Position numbers and translations under genes: made by a program. From the NCBI GenBank assembly GCA_013400975.1, contig WBMZ01010922.1, forward strand, positions 186,001 to 250,000: DNA of 64,000 bases. Reading direction: 5' to 3'. The notes under the pieces are model-generated. The model saw only the letters and a program-made list of their open reading frames with translations, was not told the origin of the DNA and made no database searches. Below, one piece after another: positions 13,401-28,400 of this stretch. Each line of letters opens with the position of its first letter. The first letter of the stretch is position 1. The stretch comes from Atrichornis clamosus. Lineage: Eukaryota > Chordata > Aves > Passeriformes > Menuridae.

Positions 13401-16400
13401 CAGAAGTTAGTTTATAGAATATTTAACCTCAGGGTCATACTCGCTGTGTGCAAGTCTCATTGATTATTTCAAGGTCAAAGAAAAGATCTGATAGGTGTTT
13501 CAGCCAGTGATTTAAACTAAGTATCCAGTTACTAAAAGAAATAATTTCTGTTCATGAAATCCACACATATTGTGACTTTATAATGTTCGCAATAGTTTGA
13601 AGTGGGATTTAAACAAAAATGGTGGGCTACACCATCTCTCAACTTCATTTATCACCAGCATCAAACAATTGATAGACTTCTGGGTAGTAATAGCCTTTTT
13701 TTTAAATTTCCTGTTTGCTATAAAAAAATCCTGGATTGTATGTTCAGTAAAAAAAAGGTGATGGCTTGACTTAGTGAAACAAAGGCACCTGTTTTGTTGC
13801 TGTGTCAGGTGTTCTGTAGCAGGAGACATTGCTATTTCCCTCCTGGAAGCTCTTTGGCTTCAATGGGGAAAATATGGACATAGTGACATGAACCCCTTTA
13901 GACAGAACTCATCAAGAAAAAAAAAAAAGGGGGCAATAAAAGAAAAACTCCACCCTAATTTATCATTTTGAACTATGGTAGTTCATCTATTCTAAATCAT
14001 GTGCCACCATCCAAGACAATTGGAGACAGTCATTGTAAAAAAATTGTGCATTTATGTACTCATTAACTGAAGAAAATTACTGTTGTTTCAGCTCAGCATT
14101 TACTGCTAAAGGGGAAAGGAGTGTTACACAGATGGAAAAGAGTTACTATAATTGTCAACATAACTTGGGTTAGTTCTTTGTTTAGCATTAGAACCACCCA
14201 GAATTCAGTAATTTTCAAGGAAACCTAGACCAGCAATTTTCCGTAAACCTTAGACACCCACAAATGTCTATTTTACTCAAGTACTTAGTTTCCAAGGGCA
14301 CAATACTAAGTTTTTAAAAACTGCTGAAGCCAGAAGAATTTTTTTTTGGGATAAGTCTACACAGCTTAAATTCAGTAACTATTCTAACCAATATGAAAAC
14401 TGCAGCAAGAGCTGCAAAATCCATACAAGTGCCTTGAAGTTGCTGTTTTGGGTTTCTAAGTCAGACATGTCACAGCAAAGGAAAACACAGATGTTTCAGA
14501 CTTTTCTGGAATGGTGGAGAGGAAAGAGAGGGACTTCCAAAGGTCATCTATATATGACCATATAAATGTAATAGAATATTCAACTTATAAGCTGTATTTC
14601 CTTGCCTCAAAAGTGGGCCAAAATTTCCCAAATCAGAGAAACACTTCTCCCTATTTTTAAGGCAGAGCAGTTTATTGTATCAAGTTTGGAACAATTCAAA
14701 TACTACCTCTGATAGTAACAAAATCTAAAGCTGAAGGGATCAAATCTGCTGCAATCTGTACTATGACTAGAACAGAATCATAAAAGAGAATCTCTGTTAA
14801 GAAGATATATTTAATATAAACATATGGATTTAAGAATCCCAGGTTCCCTTTGATGCATATCTAGGCCTATTTCACACACAATTTAAGAAGAAAGACCATA
14901 TCATATTCTGAATGTCCTTGACAATCTGAGGAAAGACTTCATGTTGAAATGAATGACCTTCTTTTTTCAAAACTTCAACATTCCTGAATGAAAATGTGAA
15001 GAGAATAACAATTTGGCTCACCTGATTGGAGTAATGGCCATGTACAGAGCTAAATCTTTCTGAAAAATGTTTTTAACAATTAAAAAATGAGACTCACACT
15101 GCCATTTTTTACTAAATAAGTTATTCAAGTGAGTCTTGATGGCTGACTGAGTAATGTTCATGAAGTAATTTATTCAGCAAATACTTGTAACAGTCACCAA
15201 ATAATTTATATAAAAGTCTATTTGTTTAGTATCCAACCCATTTTTACTGATGGCTCATGATTCATAGGATTAATTTGCAAAACACAGATTATCCATGTGT
15301 GTTCACTGTAGGCTGGAAGTTCTACTGAATTACATGGTAATTAATTGCCAAAGAAATCTGTGTTAGGAGAGTGGATTGGGAGCAAGGACCAGGAATTTCA
15401 AGGACTATTGTATTCCAATTCGCTTCCAAATATTGTTAACTTAGAAAAATCAAAACAAAATTTTCAAGAATTCCAAAATAGTTAAAACACAAGAAATTAC
15501 AGATAATGCATCAAATATTTTCTGGCCCTTAATTTATGCTGCAGTGGTGACAAACAAAAAAAAAAAAAAGACTGATTATGACTGTGTATATGGATGAAAT
15601 TAAACCAAACCTTTAAGTGAACAGTGAAAAAGAACAAAAGCAAGAAAACTCATGGATCAAGACAATGATAGTTTAATAAGTGAAGGAAACAGGGAGGAAA
15701 AAAACCCCAAATCAATAAAAACCAGGTGATGCTAAAGCAGTTACTCACCACCTCCCACAAGCAGACAAATGCCTACCCAGGCTCTGACTGATTTCTAATG
15801 AAGATGACTAAGAATAATTTTCTTAGCTTAAGGAACATTTCCAGATATAATTAAAATTTACTTAACTGACTTCTGCAGTTCAAATATGAGGTGTTTCACA
15901 ACACTGCTTAGATATTATACAATCAAAATCTTCCAGGAGTGACAATGGTCTGAATACCCTCACACAGCAATGGTTCCTATATTTTTATCATCTTTTGCCA
16001 TTATCAGAACTATAGTCTCAATAAGCTTGTGAATCAAAAATATTGTATTGATTCTGCACTCTGTTTTTAATCATAAAACTCAAGTCAACATCAACACAGG
16101 TGATATCTTAACGGGAAAGTATTATGCTAGTAAATTCGTTACATTTTTCATTGCTCATTCTGTTTAAGAGATACAATTTAGAATAACATTAAACTATGGT
16201 AATTATGAAATCTACCAGGAACAAGGCAGAACGTATTCTCAGCAAGCTACTGAATATGTAATAGTACTGTTTGCTGTTGAGATATGCAAGTTTGCATAGA
16301 CAAGTTTAGAGAAGCCACACCTGGGTACTGTGGCTGGCACACTGCATCATTTATTTCCAGAACAGCATGACAAATGGTTTTGATATGCTATCTTCCATAG

Positions 16401-19400
16401 GCTAAGTTAGTGATTATTCAGTAATAAAGGTGCACAAGCCCGACTTCTGGAGGGCTTGATAATGTTACCTGCAATCTGGTTCACTCTGACACCTATTTTA
16501 TCATTTAAGACTTATTGTGTCTGCCTTCTGTTTTAGAATATCTCAGAAGCCTCACACATGAATTACAAAGCAATTGCTCAGGTCTCCAGCTAAATTCAGC
16601 ACAGTGAAAGCAAATTAACTTCAAGCCAACAGGAAAACGCCCTTTTCCCAGGATTCACCAGCCTCCTGGCTGCTCCACCTTGTGCCTGGCCGTGATTCCT
16701 GCCCAGCTGCATCTTGCCATCCCTCAGTTCTGTTCAGCTTGACCGGCACATCAGAGCTCTGGGATGTCACTGGGGCTCAGGAAGCTCTTTCTTTTCTCAC
16801 AGCAATTTATAGCTTATGTAAGAAGTGTGTTCTTTTCACTAATTTATCATTAGGGGCAATACATTTATCTTTTTCAGTTAGAACTGCACTGTTTATGAAG
16901 GCAATTATAAATTTGGAAGTTCAATTATGGAAAAATACCTATTTAAAAATGCTCTTCAAGCATCATTTCACTCTCACTTGTAGCTCAATTAGGTTATGAT
17001 GTTTTCTTTCAAAGCTATGAACTTTCTCAAAGAAATGAGCATGATCATTTTCCTTACTGCCTTTCTATTATACTTCATTCTTTGATCTACATAAATTTTT
17101 AAAGTAATTTTCTATGTCACTTTTGCAAAATTAAAATTCCTAGCAGCTATTTAAATAATTATCTAACTTCAGTTGTTTTGATATGTAGTTGACTGAGAAC
17201 AGAAGTTTTAATGATGGTTTAGGAACTTTTAACTGCTTCAGCAAAGTAATTAATGTTTCCTGCCATTAATAAAATCTACAGTAAGTATTCATGAATATTA
17301 AAGTCTCAAAGAATCCATAACATATCCCAAGAAGTATTTGATTTGTGTACAGAAATATAAACTAGACAACATTATTTCAATTATATATTTACATTCAGTT
17401 AATAAAATGTACACATTAAGTTCTGGTAGAGACAAACTGTAATATATGTGTTAAGGCTAATTAGCTCCTCAGCACTGGGTTCTCAGCAGGGCAACGAAAC
17501 AAAAAAAATTGCTCGTACCATTTTGGGTTTAATGCTTAAAACAAATAAGAAAAAGATGACTGTAGGATCTTTCTCCATAATCCTAACCTCCCATTTTCCT
17601 TTACAACACAATTGTAATGATGAACATAAACCAAAGAACTTACACTGCCTTCTCCACTACTTTACAGCTTAATTATCATTGTTCATTGAAGCACACAAAA
17701 ATTACAGATCTGCTACTCACTATTCAAAGAATTTAATAATAAAAATATGTTAGTGTTAGGACTATGAATTTAGCCTCAGAAATGCAATAGAAATTTTAAA
17801 GCAAGGGTACTGCAGTCTTTTACAAGAGCAGTATCAGATGAGAGGCACTGCAAAAGAAAAAAAAGCTTTTTCACCATTTCTAAAAATAGTCCAAAGCCTC
17901 AGCCAATATATTGGCTAGAAAGGATACATGCAAGAAAGGTTCTTCGGTGTTAGGTCCAACATTAATTGCATTTAACCACCTCCATTGTTATTCCCCAAAT
18001 AAGAGTGATTTAATAGTGCCTTTATTTAATACATCTAACTAAGTCTATCTCCCTCAGGTCACTAATGAAAATGATTTCAACAAACACAAAAGGCATAAAT
18101 GAGTATCAGGTATTCTCAACATGCCATCAAATCTTATTTCAGGTCAATGCTGCGAGCACAGCCGCTGAATCACACACAGCCTCAGATGCTCTGACTTCCT
18201 TTAGAACTACAGCAATTAAAGCTTGTGTGGAGCAGAAGGGAAGTCTGGAGAACACAAAAGGGCTACCAGTAAGAGCAAAGGGAACACAAACCTCATCAAA
18301 ACATTACTGAAACCACTCAATACTGCAGTTAGAGTAAGAACATTAGAAATAGATTTAACATACTGTGATGGAGTTATATTGGTCCAAAATGTGCTTATGA
18401 GCATCAAGAGTCCTTGATGCATTTTAAAGTCCAGGAATAGATAGAACAAGATGTGATCATGTATCTATCTATCTATCTATCTATATATAGATTAGACAGA
18501 TGTACCATGTCATATGTATGAATGGCTGACTTCCTGCAGCCACACATGGTACCAAGGGTGGACATGTAAAGAGCTGTCTGCCTAGATCATAACCAGAGAC
18601 TGAGGTGTGAGTGGGTGTAGGGTAAAAATCCAATGAGACAAATGCCATCCATACTGATAAGTTCCTAAAAGGAAATTTTGGATTACTGACTGAGTTCTTA
18701 AAAAGCTAATAATAACCTTTGATCATTGTGTTTGTCCCATTCCACCCAAACTTTTATGGTTAAAACTCTTTGTTAGTGCTGCAAACTAAGCCAAGGATAA
18801 GCATAGCTATTACATTTACATGTAACATGCCTAAAAACACAGGTTCAGCTCCAGAACTACATTAGAAGTTTCTGAGCTCCACAGCTGTGTCATACAACAC
18901 TTTTTCAATATAAAAGAGCATATATATCCAGTTATCTATCTTCTTTTTCAAATGGAAGAGTGATAAGCATCACTGCTGTTTATGTAAAAAGACTAAATTA
19001 ATCAATCTAATACAGTAAAAGAAAACAAGAAGGAGGGATTAAAGAACGTTCTTGTTTTTCCAGGATTTGAATTTCTTATTCACTGTCGTACAAGTTGTCA
19101 CTTATAGAGATACAACACTATAGTGATTTGCCATGCATCTTTTATCAACTTTGTTTTGACCATCTTATTTCTTAAGTCAATATTGTTGTTTCGCTTCTAA
19201 TATAGTAGCCTGAAAACATTTCCAGCATGCAGTTAATAGATTTAAAGTGCAAAACATGATTTATAGAGAGTTTGCTGCTATTGTGTGTTTTCAACAGATT
19301 CCTTTTAAAGAATAACTTAAAACTTAAAAATTGCTGTCTGCATTAATTAGAACATTTTTACTGCTGAAGGAATACATGCCTTCAAATGTATCCTGACCTT

Positions 19401-22400
19401 CAGACTCACACAAGCTACTTGGTTGCAAATTATTTTTGTTTATTTTGCAGCTTGCTTCGAAAGATCTATTCCCGGCTTGTGTTCTGAAATTCTGTCTTCT
19501 GCAGTTTGCCTTCTAGTGCCTTTGATCCTAAGACGTACAATACAATTAGAATCAATAACCTAGGCCTCACCTCTTCAATTACTCTTATATTCTCCTCCAG
19601 TTCTTAACAGGATTATTTTGATTCTCTCTGAAAGTCATGTTTTCTATGGAGTTGGGGCAAACGTATCAAGGTAAGAATCTTTCTCTGGTGCTGATGGCAA
19701 AGGGATAACATATAAAACACAGTATATTTTTCCAGCTTGTCACGAGTCAATTTTCAAAATTTAGTTTTATTCTTGTCCACTGTGAAGAGCAGCAAAACAA
19801 CCACAGCACTGGTGTGTCTCAGTGCTGCTCTTTGGTGCAGGACTTCTTTTTCTGCTGGCACTCCTGAAGCATTTGAGCACTGCAGGGAGGAAGGCTTACC
19901 TCGATGACCAGTGTTGCTGTATGCTTCTTCCCATACATCCTTGGCTTGTATCCCACCGTTATATGGGTTCCCACGGTGCCTGCTGGCAGAAGTTCTCCAG
20001 CCTGCGGCATTACGAGGAAGTCGGGATCGCTGCCCGCCAGGAAGTGTGCAGTGAATGGCTCTGGGTACCTACACAAAAGCACAGGAGACTTTGCTTTGTG
20101 CCTCTCATAGTGTCTTGATGGAACTTATCTTGATGGAACTTATCTAACATTTAGGCCACTAACAGGCATAACTCAGGAAATGTGGCATGGGATGGATATG
20201 GTATAATAATAGCATTCTTACTTACAGAATAATTATTCTGCAGTAATTGTTTATTTGTGAATGTTTATAATCTTTACACACAGGGGCCTGCATACTGGTC
20301 TTCAATTTCAAACACACTTACATGCTATTATAAATATTATAATAGCTACAGAATAATGACAGCATTTGCCACTAGAAAGAAAAGAATCATTTGACCTGTA
20401 AAGGTTATAACACTGATAGAAGTAAATTCCATATCAGAGTGGAAATCCATTTTTCCTATTAAAAGCACTCCCTTTTCCAATCTCTAATCAAATAAAACTG
20501 GCAAGCTACCCATTTTATTAAGGTTTATGATTAGAACTGAATTCACATTCTGGCAGAGTGTTACTAGATTAGGAGGGAGTTCTGAAAGCCTTGAAATAAA
20601 GATATGAAAAATAATAATTTACTATCTCTGCTTTCACATTTTTCATATCCCATAAACTGAGTATTTTAAGATATTGCAATAATATAATTAGGTTCCTCTA
20701 CTGATATTATTGTGTATCTCTCATCTCAAAGACTTTCTGTCACAGGTACTGCAGATCTTGTCTAATGGTTTGTTTCACAGCAGTGCTGTTGGACCCAAAG
20801 GAAATGCTTAGTCCTGGTAAAGACAGTGGCTGAGGACTACAAAACAATCTTAGGCCAATCCCAAACTGAAGCCTGTCCAGCACAGTTACTCAGGGACTCC
20901 TTGCCATAAACATTCTCAGCATGAAAAGAACGTACATTTTTGTATTTTCTGGTGAGGCATCCTCCCTTTAGTCTTTAAATGTGTTGCTGAGGACAACTCT
21001 ATCACTCTCTGGACAGAAGGAAAACACAGGAAATTGGAACTAGAAATAAAATGGGATGGTCAAAAATTAATCCACAACACCCTGGCACTGTACAGCAGGG
21101 CAAGTGTCGTGCGTGCTTAGAGGGAACACATTTTCAGTTTATAAAACCTGAAGAATGAAAACCTAACAGCATCTCAAATAAAAGCTGTTCAAATCTGTTT
21201 ATTCACGGACTGCCACACCAGAAATAACACTTTTCAAAGAAAACACAAAGAAATGGAATTTAATAATTCATGGCAAGTCATATCTCTACGGAAATGTCCC
21301 ACATTTCCTGGGCAAGTGCTGTCCTGTGGGTGGCACACTGGGCCTATGTCATCTTGTTTAAAAATAGCTCTCCTTTGGAATATGTTCTCACGAAAGGTTT
21401 TACTGTATTCAAAATGTTCTCGTGAGAAAAAGGTCACATCATAAATTTATAGAAACAAACAGTGCGAGTGCAGAAAACAAAAACTGCAAAGCTTCTGTTG
21501 CCTCAAAAAAAACCCCTAATATTTAGCAGTGTCATTGGACTTGGGTGCATCAGCAGATTTAGCCTAGCTTTTCCTTTAGGTGACAGCAAAGTGGGCAAAA
21601 ATACTGAATGTCTGAAACTACATTTCAAGTCTTGTGACATCAAGCTCATGCTAACAACCTCTTTTAGTGGTGCCTAAAGCTGTGCCGCTGAGTTTATAGC
21701 CCTGGGCCACTGGCACTAATCCTGCTGCGGCCTGAGGTCCCAGCTCTGAGCTTTGAATTCTCACATCTTTGTCTCCCACAAGGACTGCTCAGCTGTGAAT
21801 GCCTAGAGCACACCTACTGCACACAGAGATCAGGCACAGGATCAAAAAGAAGAGACGCCTCTAGACTGAGCTGCAGAGTAGAGCACTCATCAAAAATGCC
21901 TGGGGGAAATACTCAAACTCTCATTCTGGAAACAGAGACCTGAACACAGCGTCATTTCTCTATACGAGGTTCAGGAACGTTTTAAGGCAGCACTTGCTTC
22001 ATCTCCCGCGCCCAGTCTGTTTTCCAGTAAGTGGTTAGGGATGACAACTCCTAATAAGGGCTTGGTGTCTTCGTAAGACATCCAAGAGCATGACTTAGGC
22101 TACAGGTGTGATGATGAAATGCTAAGGAAGATGACACAGGGGACAGGCTGCATACGCAGAAGACAAGAAAATACGGATTTCATTCCTGCAGAAATTGCCT
22201 CTTAGCAGGGTGCATGCAACAGTAGTTTGTTAGGGTTTATCTCAGAGACCTCAAAACAGTCAGAAAACACACAGTTTTGTCCTGACAGTGGGACCAGATA
22301 GTTTAATGAAACTGTCATAAAAGTGATCTGTAATTGTGCATAGAAGCTATTTACCAAGTCAGAGAAAAATAATCATATTGCATCAACCTTTTGAGATTTT

Positions 22401-25400
22401 AATTTTCATAAAGAAAAAAAAAAACTAACAAAAAAACCTTAAATAAAATCTGCATGCTTCTTGACAGCATTAGCACAAGGTGCTAGAGGCAGCTGTAATT
22501 TTTTCTGTATTGAGTAAAAGACATAAATACATAGAAACTTACATGAACACATATAATCACAGCTAAAACCTCCCTGTTCTCTCCCCTCCCCAGAGCCTTT
22601 AAACAAAAGAAGCAGGGCATTTGCTGGATGCAAAATGTTCATCAGAATAGAACTATGTCTGAAAAAGGAAAATAGAAATTCTGGCAAATTAAATGTATAG
22701 CCATAATATGATAGGCCAGCAGGGATGGTACAAAAACTAGCAATTAAAAAACTACACACAATCAGAAGCAGGAACCTTTCACTGATAAATCATGAATTGT
22801 TTTAAAAATAAACCTAAAGGTGCCCTCCTGAGACAAAACAAGCAGTGCTTTCACTGCTGTTCACATTAGGGAAATGAACTGACATGCTGGGTACCTCACA
22901 AGCATAAGTAAATGGCTTTCTCATTCTCATCTTTTATAGTAAAGGGAAAGCTGGAGATAAAATTCCCAGACTAGCACCTGAGCTTCAGACATTATAATTT
23001 TCCGTGTCTATATATTTAGTATATAATTAAAAATTAATAATTATGTTTTTTAAAATGATTAAAATTTAATTCCTCCTTTTTGATTACCCACTCAGGTAAA
23101 ACAGCTCTAGAGTCGATGTTTGGCTTGTCATTTCTCAGCTGTGAAGGTCGCTTGTGGGGCATCTGTACTTTTTCAAGAAGGCTTTTGTTTAACTCAAGGG
23201 TGGCAGACACTGACAGACTTTATAAAGTTTAATGATGTGTAGAGTTTTGAAAACACATATGAACCAAGCACAAAGAAATTTGTAAATGTAAGGGCAGAGG
23301 CCTTATAAAGTAAACGTGTTTTCCCACCTATGTGTTCCTTAACTCCTGTCATAATGGTTTGATACTGCTATCAGACAGCATGAACTCTGCCCTTACCCAA
23401 ATAATGAACAAGAGTAAATATTAATTGGAATTTAAATAATAATTGAACAATGAAATCATGGCAACCTGGAAGAGAGGAAACTGAGCTAGTCTTTAATGGA
23501 CATATTTAAAATTAGTCCTTTAATCTGGTTCTTAAATAGCAGTCTGTACTTATCAGTCTTCTCATGCTAGAGAATTCTCATAGTAGTAAACTAAAAAATA
23601 ATAGTACGTCACATCTTCAACTAAAGAAAAACTTAAAGTTTATATTCCTGTAGAGATGACACTGCAAAACTCATAAAATACTCAGGAAATCTGAAAATAT
23701 AAACCTTTATTAAATTAAGGCTCAAAATAGCTTTAATGTTTCTCTTCCTCAAACTACTGAAGCAGTAAATTATTCCTGTTGAAATGTATTCCTTTACAAA
23801 ACTCAGCATTTTGAAAAGTCATACATAAAAATCCAACACAGTCCTTTTGATCAAATCTTTGTTTTGGGTTTTCTATTCAATAAAAGAAGATAACAAAATG
23901 TTTTCATCTGTAAAGTACACAACTGCTTCAGTAAATAAGGGATATGAAAATGTTGCAATGTGATTCCACAAATAGTTAATCATAACGAAATTTGTTTCTT
24001 ATAATTTGTAGTTAACGTCTGTTGAATGACACAAGAAATTTCAGTTATTACACAGTCAAATCCTTTACACTTATTACCTGTATGCATTTGTCAAATCCAA
24101 TAGAATTATTACTGATACTTGGTATGATTTAGATAATTTCTTATCAACCTTAAAAAAATGACAATAAAAAAAATTAGGAACTCATTACTTATCAAAATTG
24201 ATTATGTTTCATACCCAAATCAACTCTGGTTTGACTGACCACTCTAAATCCTAAACTGTATCCTGAACTGGATATCAGAAAAGATTTAACTCCTACCATC
24301 ACTTTTGTGGCTTTGGAAAGGCTGCTTCAGAATTAAAGGACTTCCACAAAATATGAGGAAACACTGCATGAAAAATGACTGCCAGGGAATGCTTTACCAA
24401 ACCTAACATGATTTTTTGTTGTTTACATGTTGTGAAACTAAAGCAGGAGTTAGAGGTTTTATCTTCACAAGACGATTTCTGTCTCATCCCAGTCCTACCC
24501 AGAGGTGCTATATTTGCAGACTGACCGGATACAGCTCCTGGCTAAATGTGTGATGTATCAAGTATTGTATTATTAGCAAGGATGATAATAACTTTTTGAA
24601 AGTTCTGCTGCACGTTTACATCATTGATATTTTCCACTAGTCTCCATTCAGACTCCAAAAAATTGAGCCCAGTCAACGTGTTCTTTGCAGCTGCCACTAT
24701 GTGGGAAGAGCTGAGATAAAGGGTTCTGATTACATCTTTAGATTAGTGGTAGAATTTTGCAGGACTGCGAACAAAGAGACTGGCAGAGGAATCCAGGCCT
24801 GTAACATGCACAGTCATATGTGAGAGATTGAAGAGGGTGAGTGAGCTGAGAAATCACCAAATACATTTCCTTGCAGCATCCTTAATTCTGGCTCATGTTA
24901 GTTGTAATTAAAGACAGCAGTGATTACAGTAACATAGAAATGGTTCTTAAAATTGTAAAACTCTAAACATTTTTCTGTTTTTCCCTTCAAAATTAGGGAG
25001 GGTACAGAAACAAAATGGATTGCTCACTAATTTCTCAGACTTAAACTTAATTTTGGGTGGTCAAGGAATGTTTTGAGTTTAACATTTATTCTATGCACCA
25101 GGAAATCTACATAGACAAAATAAGGAAAATCTCCAATGAAAAGTAGGTTGACGACTAAGTCTGCACATGAAGTGATTTTGAAGCTTAATTTCATCTTTAT
25201 TCTCATCCCCCCAGCCCACCAGTTTGGAGGTTTTTTTCTTTTTTATTCTAGCTCTATTTCCATAACCAGGTGGAGCACTGCATTTTGCAGATACCACTCT
25301 GTGGAGATCACCTCAACTCCAGGTTGTTTGCTTTTGTGATAGCAGGTGCTACATTTTTTGAGGTGCAGTTTCAATTTATCCAAAGAGTTTTCTTCATGTA

Positions 25401-28400
25401 AGGAATATCGTTCGTGATAAACACAGGATTGGAGTGATAGGTCGGGATGGCAAGATGGAAAAAATTCTACTGTATATTGGAAGCCATATGTGATTGAAAC
25501 AATCATTATCAGGTACTTGGAAAGCTAGAACTAAATTGGTGAAAGTAAACCCTGGGTATGAGAAATAAGCAGATAGAACAAATAGGAGAGAATTATCCCC
25601 CAGCTTGACTAAACCTTCAAAAGCATTGTCGTTTAAAAAGATTTCCAAGTGAATACAATGTTCATATATATCTATCTATCCCACACATTACTTGCTGGCT
25701 ACTGAAGTATTTGCATGGGAAAACATAAGGAAACATTCTGCTGTAGCTGGACATCAGTATTTTAATGTGAAGAAGTAAATCCAACCATCAAAATACCTCT
25801 GTACAGGAATATACAGCAGTAAATAAGCTCCAAAACCCACTTCTGTATTAATACAAATGTTCTGATCCCAGACATAATTGATTAAAAATGCATTTAAGTT
25901 ATTTTCAGTAAGACAAATATAGAAAGGACTGGTTTTCTTAAGCAAAGTATCACTTTGAGAATTTTTATTTTCTGTTTCAATTACAGATTTCAACATAAAA
26001 TAAGAGACCAATAATTTAAGATGGATATCAAACAAATTTCCATAAATTTTATTTCCCAGGATAATATTCTATCCTTTTTGGTTAATACTGCTGTCATTCT
26101 GTAAACCATTGGCATTCAATAATGCATTTGGTATTAAAACAAGCACTACCATTAACTCAAACATTAGAGGTTTGTACTAAAACAAATTACCTCAGTGGAA
26201 ATGCTGCCAATGATTTCAGCTGGTATTGAATTAAACACACATTTGTGATAAAACCTGAAAAAGGTCATCCAGGAATGTTAAGTGGAAGATTTTTCTTACT
26301 AAGGAAGTGAAATCTGAAATTTGACTCTAATCAAGCTTAATGCCAATACAAGAAACGATTCAACAACATGTCCCTTTTGAATTTGTAAAGCTGAAAGTAA
26401 AATATTGGTATATTCCTACATCACAAAGGACCTAGGTGCATACAGTTTTAAAAAAATATATTTGAATTTTCTTCAAGCAATACAACTTTTTAGCTGCATT
26501 CTCAATGTTTTTCACTATTTACTGAGGCAGGCATTGGGCTATTTCTCACTGGGGCATGTGTGGATCAGCTGGAAATGCATTCAGAGGGTGCTTTACACAT
26601 TTGCATGAACTGCCAGAGCTGTCACTGTTGCTGATCATTGTGGAGAGCATAGCAACCACCTCCGTTTGTAACTGTTCATCGTTCCTGAAGCAACTACATC
26701 AAAATAATTAATTCAGTCTGAGATATTTTGTATACACTGAGGATTTTTCAGGGTGGGGGGAAGGGGATGTGGAGTCAAAGGGAGAAGCCCACATTTGAGT
26801 TGCAGTAGCTGTAAAGAAAAGGAAAGCTCAAACCATTGATCTCACAGGTTTGTTGTGGATCACTGAAGATCCTCATTCAAAATTGTATATATACAAGAAT
26901 CCTAACCTGTCCTCAACAAGATCCTGAGCCTTATTCAGGGCCTGTGGTTTTCAAATTTTATTTGTTGCATCACTATGGACCTTGCTAGCTCAGGTAGCCA
27001 TGAGCAGTGCCATGAGCTGCTGTCCAGCATAAAAGAAGAAAGTATCTACATATAAGGAGAAAAAATAACCACTTGTCTCTGAGTAGCTGAACTGATTCTC
27101 TATGGATTGTGCTGCTGATTGCTTACTTAAGAAAACTCCAAGGGGCTGATCATTTTTTTTTCAGGGAGGATCTATATGATTACACTTTATATCCCAGTGG
27201 AAACTTTTAAATGATGTTTTAATATTTGTCTTATTTTTAGTCTGAGTCATTTGAGTTATTGAAGCATTAAATTATATCTGTAATATATGTTTTTCTTATG
27301 TAATTGCTTTTAATCTGCAGGTCCAGTATACCACATTTTGGTTGGCTGAGTGTTCTATTTCTATACAAAACCCCCATCATTAAAATCTCCTAAGCAAATC
27401 ACAGATAAAGCAGTATAAAACTTACAGAGCAGTTCACAGAATCATGGAATTATAGAATGGGTCAGGCTGGAAGGGACATCAGTGGGTCATCTGGTCCAAC
27501 CTCCCTACTCAAGCAGCGTTATCCCAGAGCACAGGGCACAGGACCAACAGGTCCAGACGGTTCTGGGATAGGTCCAGTGAGGGAGACTCTACACCCTCTC
27601 TGGACAACCTGTTCCAGTGCTCGATCGCTGCACAGTGAAGAAGTTCTTCCTCATGTTCAGGTGGAACTTCTGGGCATCAGCTTCTGCCCATTCCTCTTGG
27701 CCCATTCAGGGCACCAGGGAGCAGAGCCTGGTCCATGCGCTAACCCCTCCCTGCAGACAGTGACAGACAGGGATGTGGTCTCCTCTCAGTCATGTCTTCT
27801 TGAGGCTGAACAGCCCCAGCTGCCTCAGCCTTTCCTCAGAGAGATGCTCCAGTCCCTTCATCATCTTTGTCACTCTCCCCTGGACCTGCTCCAGGAGCTC
27901 CATGTCCCTGCTGTCCTGAGGCACCCAGAGCTGTACACTGAACCCCAGGCGATCCTCACCAGGGCTGAGCAGAGGGGCAGGATCACCTCCCTGCCCTGCT
28001 GGCAGTGCTCTTCCTAAGGCACCCCTTTGGGTGCAGTTCCTGGTATCATTTACAGCACAGAGCTTATTTAGCACTGGCAAACATTATTGTATTTGAAATG
28101 TATGGGTAGAACACTTACTATATAAAATAAAATTGGAATTTGTTTAAGGGCCAAAGAGAATCTGTCTTCCATCATGGCTCTTTCTTTATATAACTATAAT
28201 GACTCAGGTTTTATAATACCCTTCTAGAGAACATCAGATATCTTCACTACTATCAAACACCTACCAGGAGATTACAGTATTGCCAGAGCAATTGCTTCAC
28301 TTTTTTTCCTGAAACAGCCCATTCTACTGAAGCTGTTAACTTGAACACTGTGATAGAAGCCTTTTTCAGAGTCCTCAATAATTATCATCACTGACAGACA

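Noticed and set aside
27457..28017. 186-residue plus-strand open frame
   Set aside because: It is antisense to a CR1 element.
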